A stretch of DNA of 64,000 nucleotides from contig CAZKMR010000005.1 of the NCBI GenBank assembly GCA_964553795.1, positions 1 through 64,000 on the forward strand. Direction: 5' to 3'. Below, piece by piece: positions 8,247 to 15,433 of the stretch. The notes beneath the pieces are model-generated. The model was given only the letters and a program-made list of their open reading frames with translations, had not been told where the DNA came from and searched no databases. The position numbers were made by a program, and so were the translations under genes. The stretch is from JADLHS01 sp964553795 (lineage in GTDB: Bacteria > Verrucomicrobiota > Verrucomicrobiia > Limisphaerales > JADLHS01). Numbering within the stretch: position 1 is the stretch's first letter; the number at the start of each line of letters is the position of its first letter.

Positions 8247-9212
8247 ATGTCAAAGACCCAAACCGCTCATGCGTTGACGAAGGAACGAACCCCCTTTGGC
8301 CACACCGGCGTGGAAGTCTCGCCGCTGGGATTTGGGGGAGCCCCGATCGGGTTGCTCGAAACGGACGCCGCCGAGGTGGAGCGGTTGCTTAATTTTCTGC
8401 TCGATGAAGGGGTCAACCTCATCGACACCGCCGCGGCCTACGAAGATTCCGAGACTCTAATCGGCAACGCCATCAGTCAACGCCGGGACGAATACCTGCT
8501 GGTGAGCAAATGCGGCGATGAAGTCGCGGACCTCGAAGGCGCGGCGTGGTCGCCCGAACTCATCACCCAAACCATTGACCGCGCGTTGCGGCGACTGCGC
8601 ACCGATCATCTGGACGTGATGCTGTTGCATTCGTGCGGGCTGGAGGTTTTGAAAGCAGGCGCGGCGTTTGGGGCGCTGATGGACGCGCGCCAGGCCGGCA
8701 AGGTCCGGTTCGTCGGTTATTCCGGCGATAACAAAGCCGCCACGTACGCCGCCGGCATCCCGGAGTTGGACGTGCTCGAAACGTCCTTGAACATTTGCGA
8801 TCAGGCCAATCTGGATGGCGGCATCGCGCGCGCCCGGGAGCGCGGTCTCGGCGTGATTGCCAAACGCTCCATCGCCAACGCCGCGTGGAAAAACGCGGAC
8901 GCGCAGCCGGAGTTTTATGCGGACTACGCCGCGCCGTACGCGGAACGATTGAAAGAGATGAACCTGGATTTGTCGGCGCTGGGATTCGACGGACCGCCGG
9001 AGGAAGCGTGGCCGGAACTGGCGTTGCGTTTCACGCTCTCTCATCCCGGCGTGCACACGGCCATTCTCGGCACAACGAAGCTGGAAAACGCCCGCGCCAA
9101 TCTGCAAGCGGCGGAAAAAGGTCCACTGCCCGACGACGTGGTGCAAAGCGTGCAGCAGGCGTTTCGCATGGCCGCCTTGCGTTCTGCCGACGGATGGTCG
9201 GCTTTAGTGTGA
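8247..9212 (+). CDS. Aldo/keto reductase
   Basis: The 321-aa protein is an NAD(P)H-dependent aldo/keto reductase with a TIM-barrel fold. The catalytic tetrad is visible: Asp60 and Tyr65 (LIDTAAAYEDSE), Lys88 (LLVSKCG) and His128 (MLLHSCG). The N-terminal GHTGVEVSPLGFGG is the usual first strand, and the C-terminal HTAILGTTKLENARANL is the nucleotide-binding end. It resembles the L-galactose-dehydrogenase/YghZ branch, but the substrate is unknown. The ATG at 8247 is preferred over an upstream in-frame start because GGAAAGGA precedes it. It lies within a run of stress genes. Confidence 0.88.
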   Translation: MSKTQTAHALTKERTPFGHTGVEVSPLGFGGAPIGLLETDAAEVERLLNFLLDEGVNLIDTAAAYEDSETLIGNAISQRRDEYLLVSKCGDEVADLEGAAWSPELITQTIDRALRRLRTDHLDVMLLHSCGLEVLKAGAAFGALMDARQAGKVRFVGYSGDNKAATYAAGIPELDVLETSLNICDQANLDGGIARARERGLGVIAKRSIANAAWKNADAQPEFYADYAAPYAERLKEMNLDLSALGFDGPPEEAWPELALRFTLSHPGVHTAILGTTKLENARANLQAAEKGPLPDDVVQSVQQAFRMAALRSADGWSALV

Positions 9213-9239
9213 ACCAACAACCCGTGGAGAATTAGCAAG

Positions 9240-9599
9240 ATGCCGGCAAAGAAGAAAACAACCGCCCCGACGGCGCGCCGCCGCGGCAAACCAATGATGA
9301 CCCGCGCGCAGCGGAAACTGGCGCGATCACCCGTCACCCCCCGCATGGTGGAAGCACGGGCGCGGGAACTGGCATTGATTGCCGGGCGGAATTCCCGGCA
9401 CGTCACCGCCACGGATCGCCGCACCGCCCAACGCGAGTTGACGGGGGCGACTCGCGCTCGAAAGCGTTCGACCAAACCGCTGGCCCGACGCGGGGCGGAC
9501 TGGGGCGCGCCGCCCGTGGCCACGGGCCGACGCACCCGACGGCACTTGCCGCGCGATGTGCAGTTTTCCGAAAAACTCGTCGCCGAGGGAATGGCCTAG
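9240..9599 (+). CDS. Small very basic protein, DUF2934-like
   Basis: The 119-aa protein is very rich in Arg, Lys, Thr and Ala with a Lys/Arg-rich N-terminus, suggesting a nucleic-acid-associated protein. The central segment (VEARARELALIAGRNSRHV, then TATDRRTAQRELTG) resembles the short helical repeat of DUF2934 proteins common in Verrucomicrobiota and rhizobia; I assign this from memory of the pattern and hold it loosely. GGAGA lies about 10 bp before the ATG. It starts 27 bp after the aldo/keto reductase stop, probably in the same transcript. Function unknown. Confidence 0.6.
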   Translation: MPAKKKTTAPTARRRGKPMMTRAQRKLARSPVTPRMVEARARELALIAGRNSRHVTATDRRTAQRELTGATRARKRSTKPLARRGADWGAPPVATGRRTRRHLPRDVQFSEKLVAEGMA

Positions 9600-9664
9600 G
9601 CCGAACACGATCGGATGGTGACGGCGCGCAAGGCGAAAAAATGAAAACCACGAGCAACACCGCC

Positions 9665-9874
9665 TCACGAATCGAGCGTGAAACCAATTTTGATCGTCAC
9701 CTGCCAATGTTTCACGGCGGCTTGATCGATGTCGCCCCGCGTCTCGGTGACAACGAACCAGCGCAGCCCGTGAACCGTTTGACTGGCGCGTTTGATGGCG
9801 TTGTTCACGGCATCTTCAATGGAGGTGGTGGAAGTGCCGGTGAGTTCAATGATCTTGTAGATATGATCTTTCAT
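9665..9874 (-). CDS. Dodecin (flavin-binding dodecamer)
   Basis: The 69-aa protein matches the dodecin family along its full length: DHIYKIIELTGTSTTSIEDA, then NAIKRASQTVHGLRWFVV, then TETRGDIDQ and VKHWQVTIKIGF. Dodecins form hollow dodecamers that store or buffer flavins such as riboflavin or FMN through a conserved Trp (Trp39 here) and a nearby Gln. The start at 9874 matches the usual N-terminus; a longer in-frame extension upstream looks non-coding. The gene is transcribed divergently from the SpoIIAA-like gene, leaving 91 bp for both promoters. Confidence 0.92.
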   Translation of the reverse strand: MKDHIYKIIELTGTSTTSIEDAVNNAIKRASQTVHGLRWFVVTETRGDIDQAAVKHWQVTIKIGFTLDS

Positions 9875-9965
9875 GGCAGGAGGAACATACCAGACTTCGC
9901 CCTGGCCGCCACCGAACCGGTGCAGAAACCCCGAGATTTTTACCACGCTTAAGGAAAGGATAACT

Positions 9966-10328
9966 ATGGCCATTCAAATGACCGAACGAAACGGCGGACA
10001 GATTCTGGAAGTGCATGTCAGCGACAAACTGACCGATGCGGACTACCAACAATTCGTGCCGCACTTTGAACAACTGGTGCGCCAGTTCGGAAAAATCCGC
10101 GTGCTCTTCGACATGACGCACTTTCAAGGCTGGGAAGCGCGTGCGCTGTGGGACGACATCAAATTCGACGTCAAACATTTCAATGACATCGAACGCCTGG
10201 CGATGGTGGGCGAAAAGAAATGGCAGGAGTGGATGGCCACTTTCTGCAAACCCTTCACCACCGCAAAAATCAAATACTTTGAGCAAACGCAAGGCGAGGC
10301 CGCCCGCGCCTGGATTCAAGAGCCGTGA
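9966..10328 (+). CDS. SpoIIAA-like (STAS-fold) protein
   Basis: The 120-aa protein belongs to the SpoIIAA-like family. It starts with an edge strand (GGQILEVHVSDKLTDADY), then VRQFGKIRVLFDMTHFQGWE and a helix-rich C-terminus (FNDIERLAMVGEKKWQEWM). These proteins have a STAS-like fold and may bind small lipids or act in protein-protein signalling; no activity is proven for this subgroup. AAGGAAAGGA precedes the ATG at 9966, which is chosen over a longer upstream frame. It is the first gene of a plus-strand run with the coiled-coil and BaeRF genes. Confidence 0.82.
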   Translation: MAIQMTERNGGQILEVHVSDKLTDADYQQFVPHFEQLVRQFGKIRVLFDMTHFQGWEARALWDDIKFDVKHFNDIERLAMVGEKKWQEWMATFCKPFTTAKIKYFEQTQGEAARAWIQEP

Positions 10329-10366
10329 CGCGCACCCCGGCACGCCAGCAAAACCATCGAGCGCTT

Positions 10367-10642
10367 ATGAAACCGGAACAAAAAGCCTATCAGGAAAAAA
10401 CCGAAGCCCAGTTGCGCGAGTGGTCCGCGCAGATTGAACAGTTGAAGGCCAAGGCGCAGAAAGCCGAGGCGAGCGCGAAAGTCAAATATTACGAGCAAAT
10501 CGAAGACGTCCGCATCAAGGAAAACGCCGTGCGCCAGAAGCTGGCCAAGCTGAAGGACGCCAGCGAAGACGCGTGGGACGAGCTCAAGTCCGGCGTGGAC
10601 GCCGCGGTGGACAAATTGCGCGGCGCATTGGGATCGAAATGA
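10367..10642 (+). CDS. Small coiled-coil stress-type protein
   Basis: The 91-aa protein is almost entirely helical with heptad-like spacing and many Lys, Glu, Ala and Gln residues (QLREWSAQIEQLKAKAQKAE). It ends in a short amphipathic region (DAWDELKSGVDAAVDKLRGA). It resembles the sll1863-type coiled-coil stress-response proteins of cyanobacteria and Verrucomicrobiota. An alternative GTG start at 10325 would overlap the preceding stop in a GTGA; I prefer the ATG at 10367 because similar proteins start MKxExK. The lipoprotein at 30366-30821 has the same DAW-x3-KSGxDxA-type ending. Confidence 0.68.
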   Translation: MKPEQKAYQEKTEAQLREWSAQIEQLKAKAQKAEASAKVKYYEQIEDVRIKENAVRQKLAKLKDASEDAWDELKSGVDAAVDKLRGALGSK

Positions 10643-10697
10643 GACCGCGCCGCAAATCCGCCCGTGCAGTTTTCCGAAGCGATGCGAAATTAGGGTT

Positions 10698-11852
10698 ATG
10701 AAAACACTGACACGAGAAGACCTGAAATCTTTGGCGGCGCCACAGGAGCAACCCTGTTTCTCCTTTTATCTCAACACCGCCAAAGCCGGCAAGGAAACAC
10801 TCGAGAATCCAGTGCGGTTCCGCAGCCTGCTGCGGCAGGCCCACGACCAATTGACGCGCAACGGCGTTCGTTCCACCCAGGTCGATCAATTGCTCCAACC
10901 CGCCGTGGAACTGCTGGATGATTATCCCTTCTGGCAGGACCAGGATCGCGGGCTGGCCGTGTTTCTCGCCGACGGCAAACTGCAGTCCCACAAGCTGCCG
11001 TATGAAGTGGCGCCCCTCGTGGTGAACGGAAACAGTTTCCATCTCAAACCGCTGTTGCCGCTCGTGGCGTATGACGGCGCCTTTTTCATTCTCGCTTTGA
11101 GCAAGAACGCCGTGAAGTTGTTTCGCGCCAGCCGTTACACGATTGAAGATGTCACCGCGCAAGCCGCGCCGCCGAGCGAAGCCGAGGCGCTGCAATACGA
11201 TGATCCGGAAAAAAGTCTGCACGCCCACACCAGCCAGCCGGTCGGCCGCGGCGAACAGGCCGCGATCATGCATGGTCAGGGAGCGGTCAAGGAAGACGCC
11301 AAGGAACGGACGTTGCGGTTCTTTTATTACGTCAACCGCAGCCTGCGCGCCTATCTCAACGAAGAGCATGCGCCGCTGTTGTTGGCGGGCGTCGAGTATT
11401 ACCTGCCGCTCTATCGCGAAGCGAACACGTATCCGCACTTGATCGAAGATGTCATTCCCGGCAATCCGGATGAACGACGACCGGAAGAACTGCGCGAGGC
11501 CGCCTGGCAAAAACTTGAGCCGCTCTTCAAAGCGGCGCGGGACAAAGCGGCCGCCGCTATTGCCGCCGGCTTACCCAAGCAGAAAGCGACGGACGATCTG
11601 GAAACCGCCGTGCTCGCCGCCAGCCATGGGCGCGTGGACAAATGTCTCGTCGCGCTGAATAAATATTCCTGGGGGGCGGTGGATAAACAGGGCGCCAAAG
11701 TCGCCAAACTCACGCGCGAAGATCGCGGCGCGTTGGACCTGCTGGATTTTGCCGCCATCCAAACCGTGTTGCACGGCGGCGACGTCTTTCCGGTCAGCGA
11801 CGAGAAGCAAATTCCCGGCGCGGGCGATCTGGCGGTGCTGTACCGTTTCTAA
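10698..11852 (+). CDS. BaeRF-family protein (bacterial archaeo-eukaryotic release-factor-like)
   Basis: The 384-aa protein resembles the bacterial eRF1-like families (BaeRF, family 3/7 type) described by comparative genomics. Features are the N-terminal CFSFYLNTAKAGKET segment, the central GLAVFLADGKLQSHKLP and FFILALSKNAVKLFRASR strands, and a C-terminal baeRF-type domain ending in a strand (LAVLYRF). The family is proposed to act on ribosomes or in stress responses; no reaction is established here. No GGQ peptide-release motif is visible, so true termination activity is unlikely. It sits between a coiled-coil stress protein and a glycoside hydrolase, 27 bp before the latter. Confidence 0.72.
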   Translation: MKTLTREDLKSLAAPQEQPCFSFYLNTAKAGKETLENPVRFRSLLRQAHDQLTRNGVRSTQVDQLLQPAVELLDDYPFWQDQDRGLAVFLADGKLQSHKLPYEVAPLVVNGNSFHLKPLLPLVAYDGAFFILALSKNAVKLFRASRYTIEDVTAQAAPPSEAEALQYDDPEKSLHAHTSQPVGRGEQAAIMHGQGAVKEDAKERTLRFFYYVNRSLRAYLNEEHAPLLLAGVEYYLPLYREANTYPHLIEDVIPGNPDERRPEELREAAWQKLEPLFKAARDKAAAAIAAGLPKQKATDDLETAVLAASHGRVDKCLVALNKYSWGAVDKQGAKVAKLTREDRGALDLLDFAAIQTVLHGGDVFPVSDEKQIPGAGDLAVLYRF

Positions 11853-11879
11853 CCGCGGGCTAAACGGAAAGGCTGGATC

Positions 11880-14135
11880 ATGTGGTTGAAATGGTCACCC
11901 TGGCGTTTCGTCGTGCGCCGCCTCGCGCGGTCGTACGGATTTCTCGATCCCATTCAATGGCTGAACCGGATGCGCGGTTTTGCGCACCCGTCCGAAGTGA
12001 CGGAGCCGGTCGAGTTGCTGCGGGCCGGCGTGTTGTTTCACGCGCGCGGCCTCATCAACACCAAAGCCATTCAACACAACCTCGACTGGGTCTGGCCGTA
12101 TTGGGTCGAACGCCAGTTCAATCCCGGCGACGCGTCCTTCGTGCCGCGCGCGTTCTCGTTCAGTCACATCAACCTGACACATCGCAACTGGACCGCCGTT
12201 GGCCTGCCCGACGTGCCGTTCTATCCCATCGTTGATCCGCGTGGGCTGGTGACGCCGTTTCACGATTCGTGGTCGTTGGATTTCTGGTTGTGGGAGAATC
12301 TTGAACGTCATTTGTTGCCGTCGAAACTCGAACAGGTCGAACAAACCCTGCGCCTCGAAGAACAACTGGTGGCCGCCACGCGCTGCGAACAACACGGTTG
12401 GCAATTGCACACAGACGTGCGGATGGAACTGGACGGCTCAACGCCTCACTGCGTCATTCGCGTTCAAGCGCAGGCTGCCGCCAACGCAAAATTGGTCGTC
12501 GCCGTGCGGCCTTACAACCCGGAAGGCATCAGCTTCATTGATTCGCTCGGGTTGCAAAAGGGCCGCCGGCATTGGCGCGTGAATGACAATGGCGCGATTC
12601 ACTTCAGTCGCGAACCGGAACGCTGCCTCTTTTCCAGTTATCGGGATGGCGACGTGTGGCATTGCCTCGACGACGACCGGGAATCGCCCGGCGTGGTTTG
12701 CCCGGCTTCCATGGCCACGGGCGCGGCGCTGTTTCCCGTGTCCGAACTCAAGGATCAAGCTTTGGAAGTGCGCGTGCCGGTGCTCGACGAACGCACCCGC
12801 AAACCGGTCACCGTTTCCCAGCCGCCCGCACCGTGGAAATCGGAACTCGCCCAATGCAGTCGGCTGCAAATTCCCGATCCGTTGGTGCAACGACTCTATG
12901 ACACGGCGGTGGCATCCCTGATCTTGCATGCGCCGGACGAAGTTTATCCCGGGCCATACACGTACAAACGTTTCTGGTATCGGGACGCCGCCTATATTCT
13001 CAATGCGCTGCTCGCCCTCGGCGCACAGGCGCGCGTGCGCCGCTGTCTGGATTTGTTTCCCGACGGCCAGACGCGCCAGGGCTATTTCCGGTCGCAGGAA
13101 GGCGAATGGGATTCCAACGGCGAAGTGTTGTGGATCTGGCATCGCTATCTGCAACTGACGGGAAGCGCGCTGCCCGCCGATTGGCGGCAACCCATCGAAA
13201 AGGGCGCCCAATGGATTTCCGCCAAACGCTTGCCGAAAGACCTCGCCGCCCCGCACGCCGGTTTGCTGCCCGCCGGTTTCAGCGCCGAACATCTCGGCCC
13301 AAACGACTATTATTATTGGGACGATTTCTGGGGCGTGGCCGGACTGCGCAGCGCGGCGGAAATGTTGCAAACTGATTCCCCCGCCGCCGCGCGCACTTGC
13401 GCCGCCGGGGCGAAAGATTTTCTGGAAACCATCGTCGCTTCGTTCGCGCACATTCCGACGCGGCGCTTTCCGGGCGCGATCGCGGCGTCACCGCATCGGC
13501 GCATGGATGCGGGCGCGGTCGGTTCGCTGGTGGCGGATTATCCGTTGCAACTCTTCGCCCCGGGCGATGCGCGGATCATGAAAACGGTTGAATATCTGCT
13601 GGCGCACAGTTCGTTTGCCGGCGGCTTTTTCCAGAACATGATTCACAGCGGCATCAACGCGTATCTGACGTTGCATCTGGCGCAAGTGCTGTTGCGCGCC
13701 GGCGATGCCCGCGCGCGCGACCTGGTGGATACGGTCGCCCGTCTTGCGAGTCCCACCGGGCAATGGCCGGAAGCCATTCATCCGCGCACCGGCGGCGGTT
13801 GCATGGGCGACGGACAACATATCTGGGCCGCGGCGGATTGGGCGTTGATGATTCGCAATCTCTTCGTGCGCGAAGAAGGCGACACCCTGGTGCTGGGCGC
13901 GGGGGTGTTTCCGCGTTGGCTGGAACAACGCGAACCCATGTCGTTCGGTCCGACGTTGACGCCGTTTGGCCCGGTGACGATTCATCTGCAACCGGACGCG
14001 CCGCAACGGTGGACGCTACGTTTGGAAGCCGATTGGCGTGGCCCGGCGCCGCGGCTTGAAATTCGCGTGCCGGGGTTCGCGCGGGTCAAACAAGTGGAAG
14101 CCAGACCGGAATATCAACTCGAAGCTGAAGCATGA
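11880..14135 (+). CDS. Large (alpha/alpha)6-barrel glycoside hydrolase-like protein
   Basis: The 751-aa protein has an N-terminal region of about 330 residues of mostly beta character, then a helical barrel typical of GH15/GH63/GH94-like enzymes. YTYKRFWYRDAAYILNALLA (about residues 358-377) resembles the WxRDA substrate-binding block of GH15-type glucosidases. QEGEWDSNGEVLWIW, NDYYYWDDFWGVAG and TGQWPEAIHPRTGGG are further acidic/aromatic barrel motifs; Glu or Asp in these are catalytic candidates. There is no signal peptide, so it is probably cytoplasmic. GGAAAGGCTGG precedes the ATG. The stop overlaps the start of the GT4 gene in an ATGA, pointing to coupled translation and work on the same glycan or glycolipid. 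Confidence 0.75.
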   Translation: MWLKWSPWRFVVRRLARSYGFLDPIQWLNRMRGFAHPSEVTEPVELLRAGVLFHARGLINTKAIQHNLDWVWPYWVERQFNPGDASFVPRAFSFSHINLTHRNWTAVGLPDVPFYPIVDPRGLVTPFHDSWSLDFWLWENLERHLLPSKLEQVEQTLRLEEQLVAATRCEQHGWQLHTDVRMELDGSTPHCVIRVQAQAAANAKLVVAVRPYNPEGISFIDSLGLQKGRRHWRVNDNGAIHFSREPERCLFSSYRDGDVWHCLDDDRESPGVVCPASMATGAALFPVSELKDQALEVRVPVLDERTRKPVTVSQPPAPWKSELAQCSRLQIPDPLVQRLYDTAVASLILHAPDEVYPGPYTYKRFWYRDAAYILNALLALGAQARVRRCLDLFPDGQTRQGYFRSQEGEWDSNGEVLWIWHRYLQLTGSALPADWRQPIEKGAQWISAKRLPKDLAAPHAGLLPAGFSAEHLGPNDYYYWDDFWGVAGLRSAAEMLQTDSPAAARTCAAGAKDFLETIVASFAHIPTRRFPGAIAASPHRRMDAGAVGSLVADYPLQLFAPGDARIMKTVEYLLAHSSFAGGFFQNMIHSGINAYLTLHLAQVLLRAGDARARDLVDTVARLASPTGQWPEAIHPRTGGGCMGDGQHIWAAADWALMIRNLFVREEGDTLVLGAGVFPRWLEQREPMSFGPTLTPFGPVTIHLQPDAPQRWTLRLEADWRGPAPRLEIRVPGFARVKQVEARPEYQLEAEA

Positions 14136-15433
14136 AAATCTGCATGATGACCAACACGTATCTGCCGCACGTGGGCGGCGTGGCCCGCTCGGTGCATACG
14201 TTCAGCGAATCCTTCCGACGCGAAGGACACAAGGTGGTGGTAGTGGCACCGACCTTTGAGGGCGCGGAAACGGTGCCCGCGCGCGTGGAGAAACAAGTCG
14301 TGCGCCTGCCGGCGATTCAGCAGTTCAACGGCAGCGATTTCTCCGTGCGCCTGCCGTTGACCTGGCTGGTCAATCCGGTGCTCAACGAGTTCAAGCCGGA
14401 CATCGTTCACTCGCATCATCCGTATCTGCTCGGCGATTCGGCGTTGCGCTACGCCGCCGACAAAAATGCGCCGGTGATCTTCACGCATCACACGTTGCAC
14501 GAGCAATACACCCATTACGTCCCGTTTGATTCGCCGGCGCTGAAGCAATTCGTCATCGAACTCTGCACCGAATACGCCAACCTGTGCGACGCCGTCATCG
14601 CGCCCAGCACAAGCATCGCACAACTCATTAAAGCCCGCGGCGTGACCGTGCCCATCAAAGTCATTCCCACCGGCATTGATATCAAAGCCTTTGCCAGCGG
14701 CCAGCGAGAGGAATTCCGCCGGGCCTATGATTTGCCGGAGGACGCGTTCGTGGTCGGACATCTGGGCCGGCTCGCGCCGGAAAAGAATCTCGAATATCTC
14801 GGCCGTGCCGTGGCGCAATTCCTCCAGCAAAGCAAGCAAGCCCGTTTCCTGGTCGTGGGCGCCGGGCCGGCGGCGCAAGCGTTGCAGGATTATTTCGCGC
14901 GCGAAAAACTCAGCGACCGCCTCGTCATGGCAGGCAAGAAGACCGGCCGCGATCTTTACGACGCGTATGCCGCGATGGATGTCTTCGCCTTCTCGTCGTG
15001 CAGCGAAACCCAAGGCATGGTTCTGGCCGAAGCGATGGCGGCGGGATTGCCCGCCGTGGCGCTGGATGCCTCCGGCGTGCGGGAAGTCGTGCGCGACGGC
15101 AAGAACGGCTATCTGTTGCCCACGAAAGCCAGCGCGGCGGAGTTCGCCCGGCACTTGCGCAAGCTGGAACGCGATCCCAAGTTGCGGCGAAAACTGAGCG
15201 GCGCAGCCAGGCGGACCAGCCGCAAATTCTCCGAGGCAAACTCGGCGCGCAAAACGCTACGCCTGTATCAACAAACGCTGCGCCGCACCCGGCGGGAACG
15301 GGCGCGCGTCAAAGAGGAATTCTTCGGCACGTTGCTCAAGCGCATTGAAGTGGAGTGGGCGTTGATCACGGAAAAAGCCGGTTCGATCTTCGACGTCGTC
15401 ACCGGCAGCGGGCGCACCGAGAAACTGTCATGA
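14132..15433 (+). CDS. GT4-family glycosyltransferase
   Basis: The 433-aa GT-B enzyme starts with MKICMMTNTYLPHVGGVARS, the N-terminal strand and glycine loop of GT4 retaining transferases. HSHHPYLLGDSALR marks the acceptor side. VVGHLGRLAPEKNLEYL begins the donor domain, and SETQGMVLAEAMAAGLP holds the E-x7-E motif that binds the nucleotide sugar. It most resembles diacylglycerol glucosyltransferases and related glycolipid enzymes; the acceptor is not determinable here. A basic helical C-terminal tail of about 70 residues may attach it to membranes. Both its start and stop overlap neighbours by ATGA, so it is the middle gene of a coupled three-gene operon. Confidence 0.88.
   Translation: MKICMMTNTYLPHVGGVARSVHTFSESFRREGHKVVVVAPTFEGAETVPARVEKQVVRLPAIQQFNGSDFSVRLPLTWLVNPVLNEFKPDIVHSHHPYLLGDSALRYAADKNAPVIFTHHTLHEQYTHYVPFDSPALKQFVIELCTEYANLCDAVIAPSTSIAQLIKARGVTVPIKVIPTGIDIKAFASGQREEFRRAYDLPEDAFVVGHLGRLAPEKNLEYLGRAVAQFLQQSKQARFLVVGAGPAAQALQDYFAREKLSDRLVMAGKKTGRDLYDAYAAMDVFAFSSCSETQGMVLAEAMAAGLPAVALDASGVREVVRDGKNGYLLPTKASAAEFARHLRKLERDPKLRRKLSGAARRTSRKFSEANSARKTLRLYQQTLRRTRRERARVKEEFFGTLLKRIEVEWALITEKAGSIFDVVTGSGRTEKLS

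Noticed and set aside
9641..9952. 103-codon plus-strand frame across dodecin
   Set aside because: Dodecin on the minus strand matches its family along its full length; the plus frame has no motif.
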